64,000 bases of DNA from Halorubrum lacusprofundi ATCC 49239 (lineage in GTDB: Archaea; Halobacteriota; Halobacteria; Halobacteriales; Haloferacaceae): the NCBI RefSeq assembly GCF_000022205.1, contig NC_012029.1:2108001-2172000 (forward strand). The letters are read 5' to 3'. This document shows positions 32,922 through 42,186 of the stretch, piece by piece. How positions within the stretch are numbered: the first letter of the stretch is position 1; each line of letters starts with the position of its first letter. The notes beneath the pieces were generated by a model. That model searched no databases, was not told where the DNA came from, and worked only from the letters and a program-made list of their open reading frames with translations. Both the position numbers and the translations under genes were made by a program.

Positions 32922-33965
32922 ATGTATCCCAACGAACTCGACGACGACGTCTTCACGAAAGATATCGATAACCCCGCCGGCCGCCGGCTCCGCGAGCTGT
33001 TCGAGGAGCAGGACTACACGTTCGCGCCCGGGATCTACCACGCGCTCGACGCCCGCCTCGCGGAGATGGCCGGGCTCGACGCCGCCTACATGAGCGGCTA
33101 CTCGACCGTCCTCGGCCAGTTCGGCTTCCCAGACCTGGAGATGGTCACGATGTCGGAGATGGTCGAGAACGCGAAGCGCATGGTCGAGGCGACGAACCTC
33201 CCGGTTATCGCCGACTGCGACACCGGCTACGGCGGCACCCACAACGTCCGCCGGGCAGTTCGCGAGTACGAGAAGGCCGGTGTCGCCGCGATCCACATCG
33301 AGGACCAGACGACGCCCAAGCGCTGCGGCCACATCGCCGGGAAGGAGGTCGTCTCCCAGGAGCAGGCGCGCTCGCGCTTCGAGGCCGCCGTCGACGCCAA
33401 GCAGAGCGAAGACACCGTCATCATCGCTCGCATCGACTCGTACGGCTCCGCCAACGGCGACTGGGAGGACCACCTCGAACGCGGCCGGATCTACGCCGAC
33501 GCCGGCGTCGACCTCGTCTGGCCGGAGATGCCCGACCCGTCGCGCGAGGACGCGATCGAGTACGCCGAGACGATCCACGAGACCCACCCCGATCTGGATC
33601 TCGCCTTCAACTACTCCTCCTCGTTCGAGTGGGGCGCACAGGAGGACCCGCTCACCTTCGAGGAGCTGGGCGATCTGGGCTACCAGTACATCTTCATCAC
33701 GCTGTACGGGCTCCACTCGGGCGCGCACGCCGCCTACGAGGACTTCGCGAACATCGCCGAAAACGACGAGGAGGCGCAGTTCGACCTCGAAGAGCGGTAC
33801 ATCGGCCACGAGACCGAGAGCCACCACGAGCTCTCCTTCGTCCCGCGGTACCAGGACATCGAGGCCCAGTTCGACCCCGACGCCAGCCGGCGCCACGAGG
33901 AGTCGGCCGGCTTCACCGACGAGGAGAGCGACCCGATCACCACCGAGAGCAACGACGACGACTGA
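32922..33965 (+). CDS. aceA: Isocitrate lyase
   Basis: 347 aa, matching the short haloarchaeal isocitrate lyases (about 345 aa) rather than the longer bacterial ones. The catalytic signature is KRCGH with Cys135 ([14 protein letters not shown]). [10 protein letters not shown] holds the metal-binding Asp residues, and IEDQ and SSFEWG follow. The enzyme splits isocitrate into glyoxylate and succinate in the glyoxylate shunt, used for growth on acetate or fatty acids. The acidic tail ends DDD. The malate synthase gene is not adjacent. It is preceded by three overlapping small ORFs; a 20-bp duplication covers its stop codon. Confidence 0.9.
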   Translation: MYPNELDDDVFTKDIDNPAGRRLRELFEEQDYTFAPGIYHALDARLAEMAGLDAAYMSGYSTVLGQFGFPDLEMVTMSEMVENAKRMVEATNLPVIADCDTGYGGTHNVRRAVREYEKAGVAAIHIEDQTTPKRCGHIAGKEVVSQEQARSRFEAAVDAKQSEDTVIIARIDSYGSANGDWEDHLERGRIYADAGVDLVWPEMPDPSREDAIEYAETIHETHPDLDLAFNYSSSFEWGAQEDPLTFEELGDLGYQYIFITLYGLHSGAHAAYEDFANIAENDEEAQFDLEERYIGHETESHHELSFVPRYQDIEAQFDPDASRRHEESAGFTDEESDPITTESNDDD

Positions 33966-34000
33966 TCGCGTCGACGGACAACTGATCGCGTCGACAGACG
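33961..34000. repeat. 20-bp tandem duplication across the isocitrate lyase stop codon
   Basis: ACTGATCGCGTCGACGGACA (33961-33980) is followed directly by ACTGATCGCGTCGACAGACG (33981-34000), identical over the first 15 bases. The first copy contains the TGA stop (33963-33965). Confidence 0.9.
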
Positions 34001-34028
34001 ATCGACCGCCAATCGCGGTGCCCGGCCG

Positions 34029-35270
34029 TCACCGGTTCGGGATCGCGCCCCGTTTTTTCAGCTCGTTGAGATCGCCGTCGCCGTAGCCGTACTCTCTGAG
34101 GACCGCCTCCGTGTGCTCGCCGAGCGACGGCGGATGCTGTCGGACCGTCGTCGGCGTCCGCGAGAAGTGCATCGGCGACCCCGGCACCCGCATCGGTCCG
34201 GCGGTCGGGTGATCGAACTCGGCGATCATGTTCCGCGCGGCCAGTTGCGGGTCGTCGAACACCTCCGCCATGTCGCGGACGGGACTCGCGGGGACGCCGT
34301 GCTCATCGAGCCGATCGAGGGCGTCCTGCGTCGTCAGATCGGCGAACGCGGCGTCGAGTTCGGGGTCGAGCGCGTCCCGGTTGCGCACGCGCTTCTCGTT
34401 GGTCCCGAACCGGTCGTCGGCCAGCAGGTCGGGGCGGTCGAGCGCCTCACAGAGCCGCGGCCAGAACGCGTCGGACGCGCAGGCGACGACGACGTACCCG
34501 TCGCGCGTCTCGAACGCCTGATACGGAGCGATGTTCGGGTGTTTGCTCCCCATCCGTCCCGGCGGCTCGCCGCTCGCGAAGTAGTTCGCCGCCATGTAGC
34601 TGGTCCATGCAGCCTGCCCGTCGAGCAGGCTCACGTCGATCTTCTGGCCCGTCCCGTCGCCGAGTTCGCGTTCTAAGAGGGCCGCGAGGATCGCCTGCGT
34701 CGCGTACATCCCGGCGCCGATGTCGGCGAGCGCGACGCCGATCCTGACCGGGGGGCCGCCATCGACACCCGTGATCGACATGAACCCGCCGCGCGCCTGC
34801 ATCATGATGTCGTAGGCGGGCTTGTCGCGGTCCGGACCCCACTCGCCGTACCCGGAGATGCCACAGTAGATCAGCTCGGGGTTCTCCGCGGCGAGGTCGG
34901 GGTAGTCGAGGTCCCACTCGGCCATCTTCCCGACCCGGAAATTCTCGACGACCACGTCCGCCTCGCGCGCAAGGTCGCGGAACACCGCTCGCCCGGCCTC
35001 GCCCGCGAGGTTCAGCTCGACGGAGCGCTTGTTGCGGTTGACGCTGGCGTAGTAGGCGCTCTGGGCGCCGTCGCCCTCGCCGAAGGCGGGCGGACGCCAC
35101 GTCCGCGTCTGGTCGCCCTCGCCCGGGCGCTCGATCTTTATCACCTCGGCACCGAGGTCGCCGAGCTGCATGGTGCAGAACGGCCCCACGAGCACCCGCG
35201 AGGCGTCGAGCACGGTGAGTCCGTCGAGCGGTCCCGTGTCGCCGTCGGGGTCGCGCGCCTCACCGACCAC
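34029..35270 (-). CDS. CaiB/BaiF family (class III) CoA transferase
   Basis: 413 aa from GTG 35270. Class III CoA transferases move CoA between carboxylic acids; the catalytic aspartate is Asp154 in KPAYDIMMQARGG. Other family segments are LDASRVLVGPFCTMQLGDLG, EVIKIERPGEGDQTR, NRNKRSVELNL, ADVVVENFRVGKM and DVSLLDGQAAW. The substrate is unknown. Its convergent neighbour is isocitrate lyase, so C4/C5 dicarboxylic acids are a reasonable guess, but no more. Confidence 0.9.
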   Translation of the reverse strand: MVGEARDPDGDTGPLDGLTVLDASRVLVGPFCTMQLGDLGAEVIKIERPGEGDQTRTWRPPAFGEGDGAQSAYYASVNRNKRSVELNLAGEAGRAVFRDLAREADVVVENFRVGKMAEWDLDYPDLAAENPELIYCGISGYGEWGPDRDKPAYDIMMQARGGFMSITGVDGGPPVRIGVALADIGAGMYATQAILAALLERELGDGTGQKIDVSLLDGQAAWTSYMAANYFASGEPPGRMGSKHPNIAPYQAFETRDGYVVVACASDAFWPRLCEALDRPDLLADDRFGTNEKRVRNRDALDPELDAAFADLTTQDALDRLDEHGVPASPVRDMAEVFDDPQLAARNMIAEFDHPTAGPMRVPGSPMHFSRTPTTVRQHPPSLGEHTEAVLREYGYGDGDLNELKKRGAIPNR

Positions 35271-35334
35271 GCCGGGTCACCCCCGTAGCCGGCCGCCGTG
35301 TCACGTTCATGCCACCGACTCGGGCGGGCGGGTA

Positions 35335-35475
35335 ATGAGCCTCTCGGCATCCGCCCGGAGCAGCCCCATCGCCAGCGCGGACACCGGGTTCGCCTCGCTG
35401 AACGTATTCGTCACGACGGTCGCGTCGGTCGCGTCTCTGACCCTGCTGGTCGAGTTGATCGGCGTCGTGGTGTGA
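35335..35475 (+). CDS. Small single-helix membrane peptide (uncertain)
   Basis: 46 aa from ATG 35335 starting MSLSASARSSPIASADTGFA with a C-terminal hydrophobic helix (NVFVTTVASVASLTLLVELI). No clear promoter or ribosome site. It is divergent from the CoA transferase. It may be a real microprotein or a chance frame. Confidence 0.3.
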   Translation: MSLSASARSSPIASADTGFASLNVFVTTVASVASLTLLVELIGVVV

Positions 35476-35601
35476 GGCGGAGCGAGCGGCGGCCCAGCTC
35501 CCGGTTCTGGCGAGTCGACAGCGAGTGACGGAATGTGGAGAACGGAGGCGTTGCGGCGGGTGGTTACGGTGAGTCGACGTTGTGGTTGGGTCGGACGGGT
35601 G

Positions 35602-35766
35602 TCAGGCCGGCAGCGTGTCGATCCCGTTGATCTCGACGTAGCCGTACCCGCACTCGGGGCAGCGCCACTTCGTCTTCTCGCCGAGGTGGAGCGTCATCGC
35701 CGCGGTCCGGTAGAACGACTGCGTCTCTCCGCACGAGGGACAGTCAACGTCCTTTTCGAGCGCCAT
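35602..35766 (-). CDS. Small zinc beta-ribbon protein
   Basis: 54 aa with two CPxCG knuckles, VDCPSCGETQSFYRTA and WRCPECGYGYVEI, spaced as in a zinc ribbon. From memory a haloarchaeal family of this size exists (catalogued as DUF7838). Small CPxCG proteins of haloarchaea affect many traits, usually through RNA, DNA or protein contacts. ATG 35766 gives the compact domain; the longer upstream frame is not coding-like. Confidence 0.85.
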   Translation of the reverse strand: MALEKDVDCPSCGETQSFYRTAAMTLHLGEKTKWRCPECGYGYVEINGIDTLPA

Positions 35767-35822
35767 GTGCGCGGATCCGTTCGGCGCAGTTTTGAAGCTA
35801 CTGATCCGGTGTTCCTCGCATC

Positions 35823-35970
35823 TCACGTGACCCCGCTCAGCCACGCCTGCCTGAGGGTCGCGGCGACGAACTTCTGTTCGGCGGCCCGATGATCTGATGG
35901 AAGGTTGGCGAGGAGATGTCGAACCGCTCGGCGAGCGACTGCTCGGGATGCCCCGTCGAGCGCGGGAAAG
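35823..35970 (-). pseudogene. Degenerate HTH_10 (bacterio-opsin-activator-type) regulator C-terminus
   Basis: The minus strand reads HPEQSLAERFDISSPTFHQ and, after a frame change, AAEQKFVAATLRQAWLSGVT to a stop at 35823. This is the layout of the C-terminal HTH_10 domain found in haloarchaeal Bat-like regulators, where the recognition helix (LAERFDISSPTFHxHLR) and AAEQK helix are continuous. Here the frame is broken between them, and no intact protein extends upstream. The gene-free stretch 35767-36099 holds this remnant and an AT-richer end without other features. Confidence 0.4.
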
Positions 35971-36099
35971 CGGAGTTGCGGATCGGAGAGAAACGGGGTG
36001 TGTCAGATGTGTGCCTCTGACAGTAACGTAGAGTGCCTCCTTCGGGATAGTCGCATTCCCTATTGAATTAGGTGGGGGGGGAGTCGGCGACGGTAGTCG

Positions 36100-37902
36100 C
36101 TACGTCTCGTCGACGTGCCGGACCTCGCTGGCGACGCCGCGCGTCGACTCGACCATCTCCGGGCCGGACATCTCGGCGCGACCGATCGCGAACGCCTTCG
36201 GTCCCTCGATGACGACCTCGTCGCCGACGCGAATATCGTCGTCCGCGTCGACGACGCCGGGCGCCAAGACGGAGCCGTGCGGGACGAACGGGTCGATCTC
36301 GACCCGCTTGGTGGGAGCGTCGCTCTCGGCCCAGCGGCGCGCGCCGGCGAGAGTAAAGGAGAGGGTGCCATACTGCGGCACCATCGTCGCGAGCTGTTCG
36401 CCCGGCTCGCCCTCGCGGCCGGCGTCGGGGTCGTCGCCCCACACCTGCAGTTTGGGGTAGCGTCCGGTGGTGCGGATGTCGGCCTCGCCGGGGCCGCCGA
36501 ACAGGTCGTCGCCCGCGCCGTCGCCGAGGAGGTAGTCGGCGAGCGCCCGGACCGTGTTGTGCTCGCGCTCCCGCTTGCTGTAGGCGGGCTCGCCCTGTAA
36601 GGCGGCGTTCAGCTCCCCGAGCGACTCGTCGCTCGTCGGGTGGCCGACGCAGGTGTACTCGAAGGACACGTCGATCGCGGGGTCGCTCTCGACGCGCTCG
36701 CAGATCTCGCGGTAGCCGTCCTCGGGGACGTGCGCGACGACCCGGGAGTAGTCGTTCCGCTCCAGATACCGCCGCAGCACCTCGGCGACGAACCCGATCT
36801 CGTCTTCGCTCCAGTCGCCCGTGACGACGGCGTCGTAGTGCTGGGCGGGGTAGGTCGTCTCCAGTTCCTGGGGCACCACGCCGATCGGCGAGGTCATCGA
36901 AACGGTGTGACCGCGCCACTGGATCGCGTCGTGGAACTGCCCGTGGCTCTGAGAGTCGCTGTACGGTTTGGTGGCCGAACAGGGGACGAGGACGAGCGGC
37001 TGGTCGGTGAACCGATTCTGGTACCGGCTCGTGACGCGGTCGGCGAACCGCCGGATCTCGACGCGGTCCAGCGTCTCCGCGGTCGCCGCGGTCACCTCGG
37101 CGTCACGCATGAGCGGGGTCCGCTCCTCGACGTACCCCCACTGGTCGTCGAACTCGCGGAACGCCGCCGTGAGCCACTGCTCGTGACGGGTCTGGCCCTC
37201 GATGTAGTCTCGCAGACGACCCGCCCGGATCCGCTCGCGGACCCGTCGGAGCTCGGCGCGGAGCGCGTTGACGTTGTGCTCGGCGCAGTCCGCGCGCGTG
37301 AACTCCTCTCGAGGCCCCGCGCAGGCCGGACAGGCGCACGGGAGCTCGTCGAGGTCCTCGAGGAAGTGCTCGGCGTCGGCGGTGCAGTACATCCCCTGCG
37401 CCCCCTTCGTTCGCGCGAGCGTCTCGTCAACGAGGTCGACGCCGGCGTACGCGAGGAGCGCGACGTTCCGGGGCGTGGCGACGCCCGACAGCATCAAGGC
37501 GGTGTCGGCGGGGAGCGACTCCTTCGCGGAGACGATCGCGTCGCGGAACGCCTCGCCGTGGCCGACGAACCCGGAGGCGTCCGCAAGGACGTACGCGTCA
37601 GCGCCCACGTGGCGGGCGCTCTCGCTGTCGACGACCGCCGCGGCGGGGAAGTCGACCTCGGGGTGATCGACCGCGAACGACTCGCGGACCTCTCCGCGGG
37701 TTCCCGCGGGGAACGCGCGATGCGGCAGAACGGTGAGCGAGGCCTCGTCGCCGTCGGGGACCGTCCGCTCGGCGGCCCAGAGGCTGCCCGCGTCCGCTAA
37801 GAACGGGTCCGCGAGCGCCGGCGTCGTCACCGGGTCGGCGAGCCGGAGCTCCCCGAGCCGGGCGGCGCCGTCGCGCTCGTGGATCTCGAAGTAGTCAGTC
37901 AT
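36100..37902 (-). CDS. arcS: Archaeosine synthase ArcS (TgtA2)
   Basis: 600 aa. ArcS turns preQ0 at position 15 of tRNA into archaeosine. The N-terminal half is a degenerate Tgt fold with a zinc site Cys189, Cys191, Cys194 (PCACPACAG) and His209. The ArcS-specific motif PCSATKPYSDSQSH lies at about 307-320, followed by AHVPEDGYREICERV. A PUA RNA-binding domain occupies about 525-600 (KRVEIDPFVPHGSVLAPGVV, VGDEVVIEGPKAFAIGRAEM). TgtA, which inserts preQ0 first, is encoded 1.9 kb away on the same strand. Confidence 0.94.
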   Translation of the reverse strand: MTDYFEIHERDGAARLGELRLADPVTTPALADPFLADAGSLWAAERTVPDGDEASLTVLPHRAFPAGTRGEVRESFAVDHPEVDFPAAAVVDSESARHVGADAYVLADASGFVGHGEAFRDAIVSAKESLPADTALMLSGVATPRNVALLAYAGVDLVDETLARTKGAQGMYCTADAEHFLEDLDELPCACPACAGPREEFTRADCAEHNVNALRAELRRVRERIRAGRLRDYIEGQTRHEQWLTAAFREFDDQWGYVEERTPLMRDAEVTAATAETLDRVEIRRFADRVTSRYQNRFTDQPLVLVPCSATKPYSDSQSHGQFHDAIQWRGHTVSMTSPIGVVPQELETTYPAQHYDAVVTGDWSEDEIGFVAEVLRRYLERNDYSRVVAHVPEDGYREICERVESDPAIDVSFEYTCVGHPTSDESLGELNAALQGEPAYSKREREHNTVRALADYLLGDGAGDDLFGGPGEADIRTTGRYPKLQVWGDDPDAGREGEPGEQLATMVPQYGTLSFTLAGARRWAESDAPTKRVEIDPFVPHGSVLAPGVVDADDDIRVGDEVVIEGPKAFAIGRAEMSGPEMVESTRGVASEVRHVDET

Positions 37903-38039
37903 ACCTCCTCTCGCGGGGGGACGGTCAATTCTCTTGTGTTCCGCGGCCGCGAGGCGGGCCGGAGGGTGTACCTGGTGGGAAGGAAAGAGGCCCCGGTTCG
38001 GCCCCTCCAATCTCACGACCGATACCCGCGTGCGAAACG

Positions 38040-38048
38040 TTTTATTTT
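38040..38048 (+). promoter_or_regulatory. TATA box for the orphan kinase
   Basis: TTTTATTTT centred 27 nt before ATG 38071, implying a leaderless mRNA. Confidence 0.7.
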
Positions 38049-38070
38049 GGACTATCGTCGCCGGAGGCGG

Positions 38071-39246
38071 ATGACTGGACGGTACGACACGCGGGACACG
38101 AGGGAGGGCCGACTGACGGAACTGCTCGTGACGCTCGGGGTCACCGAGCCGGACCACGTCTCCGTGGAGCCGGAGGGCGGGATCGCCCGCGTGGCCGCCG
38201 CGCTGTTCGTCTCGGTTTCGGGATTCGCCCTGCTGATCCCGAACGTGACCCCGCTGGTCTCGGGAGGCGAACCCCCGATCGGGATCGCCCTCTCGGTGCT
38301 GGGGACCGTGCTTTCGGTCGCGCTGGTGCTCGTCGGCGGGCTCTTATACAGGAGCACGTTCACAACGCGCAACGCGGTCCGCATCGCCGTCTGGAGCCTC
38401 TTCGGGATCGTCGTGCTCGGCGGGATCATGCTCGGGATCATCCGGTATCAGGCGCAGCTCGGGACGCCGATGGTCGCGCCCACCTTCACGGTCGCGAAGG
38501 TGCTCTCGATCGGCGCAGTCGCACACGTGATCATCGGGGTCTACGACGCCCGACGGGTCCGCGCCCAGCAGCTCGCCAATGAGCAGCGCCGAGTCTCCGT
38601 GCTGAACCGGATGATCAGGCACAACCTCCGAAACGAGACGACGGTGCTCGGCGGGCACGCGTCGCTGATCGCCGAGCGCGTCGACGATCCGGAACTCCGC
38701 GACTCGGCTGAGGCGGTGGCGAAGAGTGCCGCAGTGATCGGCGGGCTCGCTAAGGATGCGAACCGGCTACAGGCTGCCTTCGAACGTCGCCCCGACGCGC
38801 GTGGGGCGGTCCCGGTCGAGCCGCTGATCGAGGACGCCGCCGAGGCCGCCCGCGAGGCCGGCGCCGAGACCGTCGCGGTCGATGTCGAGCCCTGCGCGGC
38901 GCTGGCCGACGACCGGCTCGCGACCGCGGTCGAGGAGCTCGCGACGAACGCGCCCGAACACGGCGCGACCGCGGTCGAGCTATCGGCTCGCGCGGTCGAC
39001 GGCGGCGTCGAAATCGCCGTCACCGACGACGGTCCCGGGATCCACGAGTCCGAGAGCCGCGTGATCACCGGTCGCGACCCGGAGACGCAACTGGAGCACG
39101 CGAGCGGGCTCGGGCTTTGGATCGTCCGGGCGACCGCCGACGCGTTCGACGGGTGGCTGTCGATCGAGACGAGGCGCGCGGGCGACGAGGGCGCGAGCGA
39201 CGACGAGACCGGCACGACGGTGACGATCGGGGTTCCGGCACCGTAG
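38071..39246 (+). CDS. Membrane histidine kinase, short sensor
   Basis: 391 aa. Three to four membrane helices lie between residues 38 and 158 with almost no extracytoplasmic domain. The kinase module has His184 in NRMIRHNLRNETTVLGGHAS, the haloarchaeal HNLRNE type of H-box. The ATP-binding module has ATAVEELATNAPEHGA, VTDDGPGIHE and HASGLGLWIVRATADA. In the N-box, Pro-Glu-His stands where xxxH is usual. No response regulator is nearby. The ATG is fixed by its TATA box. Confidence 0.9.
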   Translation: MTGRYDTRDTREGRLTELLVTLGVTEPDHVSVEPEGGIARVAAALFVSVSGFALLIPNVTPLVSGGEPPIGIALSVLGTVLSVALVLVGGLLYRSTFTTRNAVRIAVWSLFGIVVLGGIMLGIIRYQAQLGTPMVAPTFTVAKVLSIGAVAHVIIGVYDARRVRAQQLANEQRRVSVLNRMIRHNLRNETTVLGGHASLIAERVDDPELRDSAEAVAKSAAVIGGLAKDANRLQAAFERRPDARGAVPVEPLIEDAAEAAREAGAETVAVDVEPCAALADDRLATAVEELATNAPEHGATAVELSARAVDGGVEIAVTDDGPGIHESESRVITGRDPETQLEHASGLGLWIVRATADAFDGWLSIETRRAGDEGASDDETGTTVTIGVPAP

Positions 39247-39312
39247 CCGGAGTTGCTGTCAGACCGCCGCTCCCGGCCGAACCGTTAGGTCCCCCGCGTT
39301 CTTACGGCACAC

Positions 39313-39759
39313 ATGGAGATCACCGGCCCGTGGGACCGCGAGCGCGTCGACGAGTTCCTCGACGAGGCGCGGGTCCCGGTCCGTCTCGGCTGTCGCACCC
39401 CGCGCGACGCGCCGTGGATCGTCTCGCTGTGGTTCGCGTGGGACGGCGCGATCAACTGCGCGACGAGCGCGAGCGCCGACCTCGCCGACTTCCTCGCGCA
39501 CGACGATCACGTTTCCTTCGAGGTGTCGACGAACGAACCCCCTTATAAAGGCGTCAGGGGACGAGGGCACGCGACGGTAACACCGGACGCGGACAAAGAG
39601 CTGTTGCGCTCGCTGTTGGAGCGGTACCTCGACGGCGTCGATAACCCGACCGGCGACCGGCTCCTTCGGCCGGAACGCGAGGAGATACGGGTGCGGATCG
39701 AGCCGGAGCGGCTGCACTCGTGGGACTACAGCGGGCGGATGGGGCCGGCCGAGCGCTGA
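39313..39759 (+). CDS. Pyridoxamine 5'-phosphate oxidase-like flavin-binding protein
   Basis: 148 aa split-barrel protein. The visible blocks are RVPVRLGCRTPRDAPWIVSL, CATSASADLADFLAHDDHVS and the strand FEVSTNEPPYKGVRGRGHAT, which match the PNPOx-like family binding FMN or F420. A C-terminal IRVRIEPERLHSWDYSGRM segment is typical. Reaction unknown. It follows the kinase by 66 bp. Confidence 0.8.
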   Translation: MEITGPWDRERVDEFLDEARVPVRLGCRTPRDAPWIVSLWFAWDGAINCATSASADLADFLAHDDHVSFEVSTNEPPYKGVRGRGHATVTPDADKELLRSLLERYLDGVDNPTGDRLLRPEREEIRVRIEPERLHSWDYSGRMGPAER

Positions 39760-39774
39760 TTCTACTTCCGCAGC

Positions 39775-41277
39775 TCAGCGACCGAGGTGCCGCAGATTTT
39801 CCGTCTCGACGCGGTCCGGAACCGCGTCGACCGCGCGCGGCACCCAGTCGTCGTGGCCGAGCGTGAGTTCGGTGTCGGGGTTGGACTCGGCGAGACTCGC
39901 GACGCCCTCGGCGGCCGCGACCTGCGCCGCACCGTCGATCCGCTCCGGGACCTCTGCGGTGAGCGGGTACGTCTCGGAGAGCGCGCGAGGGAAGGGACCG
40001 AACGGGGGTTTCACGCGCCACACCGCGTCGTAATCGTGGTTCGACGGCGCGTCCGACTCGGTGAGGAGAAGGCGGTCGGGGACCGCGAGCCGCGAGAGCC
40101 GGTCGTGGTGTCGACTGACCTCGGGGCGGCGGGCCGACTCGTGGGAGGTGTAGAAGAACGCGTCCTTCGAGACCGGGTCCGTCCGCTCCAGTTCGTCGGC
40201 GTGATCGAGGAGGACCCGGAACCCGTCGAGCATCGCGGGGTGGCCGCGGGCGCGGCGGTCGACGAGCTGAAGGAGGTTTCCGGACCGGATCGCGGCCTTC
40301 ACGCGCCGTAGCTCTTCGAAGGTGACGTGGAGGTTGTGCTCGGCGAGGAGCTGCTCCGCGGACTGGTCGGCGCTGTCCCCGCCGCTCCCGTCCATCTCTC
40401 GGAGCTCCGCGGGCGTGTACTCGGCGCAGACGGGACACGAGCAGGGGAAGTACTCCATGTCTTCGAGGTGTTCGGTCCCCGAGACCGTCAGGTACCGGCC
40501 GTCACGGGCCATCAGCGCGTAGGCGGCCGAGTCGAACAGGTCACAGCCGGCCGCGACCGCCAGCGCGAGCATCATCGGGTGGCCGGCGCCGAACAGGTGG
40601 ACCGGCGCGTCCGGGTCGAGCCCGCGTTTGGCCGCCCGCACCGCCTCAACGACCTCGGCGTAGCGGTAGGAGTTCAGCAGGGGAACCATCGCGCCGACCG
40701 GGAACACGTCCAGATCGGTCGCGCTCGCGTGGCGTCCCGCCTCCTCGCGGAGGTCCGGGAACGTCGACCCCTGCACGGGGGCGTTGACCAGCATGTCGCC
40801 CGTCTCAGCGGCCTCGGCGTCGGCGAGCGCCTGCTTCGTCGTCTCCAGTTCCCGCTCGGCGCGCTCGCGGTCGACATCGGGCGGCGTGGGCACGTCCACC
40901 GGGGTGGCCACGTCGCTGCCGATCTGCCGCTGGAACTCGATTATCTCCTCGGTGGTCACGTCGATGTCGCCGTACTCGGCGAGCTGGAAGGAGCCGGAGT
41001 CGGTCATGATCGCGCCGTCGAACCCGAGGAAGTCGTGGAGCCCCTGATCGAGGACGCGGTCGCGGATCCGGTCGGTGCTCCGGATGATGTAGGAGTTGGT
41101 GATCAGCATCTCCGCGCCGAACTCCTCGGCGAGCCGCCGCGGCTCGATCGTGAGGACGTTGGGGTTGACGACCGGCAGGAGCGCCGGCGTCTCGACGGTC
41201 ACCCCGGCGCGGGGGACCTCCAGCCGCCCGATCCGCCCGGCGGCGTCGTGGTCCCGGATTTCGAAGTGATCGCGCAT
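39775..41277 (-). CDS. tgtA: tRNA-guanine(15) transglycosylase TgtA
   Basis: 500 aa archaeal Tgt, which exchanges G15 of tRNA for preQ0. The nucleophilic aspartate is Asp93 in [38 protein letters not shown] is the QG substrate motif, and [20 protein letters not shown] and [16 protein letters not shown] surround the second Asp. The zinc site is [15 protein letters not shown] plus a later LAEHN. The usual C-terminal PUA domain of archaeal Tgt is absent; haloarchaeal TgtA proteins of this length also lack it, and ArcS carries one here. Confidence 0.95.
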   Translation of the reverse strand: MRDHFEIRDHDAAGRIGRLEVPRAGVTVETPALLPVVNPNVLTIEPRRLAEEFGAEMLITNSYIIRSTDRIRDRVLDQGLHDFLGFDGAIMTDSGSFQLAEYGDIDVTTEEIIEFQRQIGSDVATPVDVPTPPDVDRERAERELETTKQALADAEAAETGDMLVNAPVQGSTFPDLREEAGRHASATDLDVFPVGAMVPLLNSYRYAEVVEAVRAAKRGLDPDAPVHLFGAGHPMMLALAVAAGCDLFDSAAYALMARDGRYLTVSGTEHLEDMEYFPCSCPVCAEYTPAELREMDGSGGDSADQSAEQLLAEHNLHVTFEELRRVKAAIRSGNLLQLVDRRARGHPAMLDGFRVLLDHADELERTDPVSKDAFFYTSHESARRPEVSRHHDRLSRLAVPDRLLLTESDAPSNHDYDAVWRVKPPFGPFPRALSETYPLTAEVPERIDGAAQVAAAEGVASLAESNPDTELTLGHDDWVPRAVDAVPDRVETENLRHLGR

Positions 41278-41338
41278 ACCCGGAGTCCGGGGACGCGGGC
41301 GGTAAGGGTTGCGTTCGGGGGCGACGAGTCGATACTCC

Positions 41339-42121
41339 TCAGAGCCCGGTCGGGTGGCTCACGTACGTCGTCTCCAGTCCCCACTCCTCGGTCAGCGCCT
41401 GTAGCGACCGAACGCCGAACGTCTCGGTCGCGTAGTGGCCCGCGAGGAAGACGGTGAGTCCGGCCTCGCGCGCGTCGTGGTACACTTGCCCTTTCCCCTC
41501 GCCCGTGACCAGCGCGTCGGCGCCCGCGTCGACCGCCTCGTCGAGCCAGTCGGTCCCGGAGCCAGTGACGACCGCGATGCGCTGGATCTCGTCGGGCCCG
41601 AAGTCGATGACCTGCGTTGGCGACTCCTCATCCTCGCCGTCCGGCTGGCCCTCGAACCCGTCGAGCGTCTCACGGAGCGACGCGGCCGACCGCGGCGCGT
41701 CCGCCTCGCCGATCGTTCCGATCGTGACCGGTCCGATATCGCCGAACGGCTCCCGGTCGTCGAGACCGAGTTCCGCCGCGACGCCGGCGGCGTTGCCGAG
41801 GTCGGGATGGCCATCGAGCGGGAGGTGCGAGACGTACAGGGCGAGGTCGTGGTCTGCGAGCGCCGCGACCCGGTCGTACGTCCGGTCCGTGACGCGGTCG
41901 ATCCCGCCCCACGAGATCCCGTGGTGGACGACGAGGACATCAGCGTCCGCGTCGGCCGCGGCTTCGATCGTCGCGTCCGCGGCGTCGACCGCGAACGCGA
42001 CGCGCTCGATCTCCCCTCGGTCCGACCCCACCTGTAACCCGTTCGCGCTGGCGTCGACGTCGGCGTACGCGGCCGTGTCGAGCCGATCGTCGAGCCGCCG
42101 CACGTACTCGGAGCGCTCCAT
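41339..42121 (-). CDS. Nif3-like dinuclear metal centre protein (YbgI family)
   Basis: 260 aa. Metal-ligand motifs are [11 protein letters not shown] (His66/67), [15 protein letters not shown] and the C-terminal [15 protein letters not shown] and GHYATETFG segments, the Nif3/YbgI pattern. Members are proposed GTP cyclohydrolase I-type or hydrolase enzymes, but the substrate is unsettled. Acidic insertion [11 protein letters not shown] in the middle. Runs in the same direction as tgtA and the PfkB gene. Confidence 0.88.
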   Translation of the reverse strand: MERSEYVRRLDDRLDTAAYADVDASANGLQVGSDRGEIERVAFAVDAADATIEAAADADADVLVVHHGISWGGIDRVTDRTYDRVAALADHDLALYVSHLPLDGHPDLGNAAGVAAELGLDDREPFGDIGPVTIGTIGEADAPRSAASLRETLDGFEGQPDGEDEESPTQVIDFGPDEIQRIAVVTGSGTDWLDEAVDAGADALVTGEGKGQVYHDAREAGLTVFLAGHYATETFGVRSLQALTEEWGLETTYVSHPTGL

Positions 42122-42186
42122 ACCGACGCGTGCGTCGGGCGGGAGATAAAGCGCGCGGCTCCGGCGAGTCGGTATCTCGTCGACTG

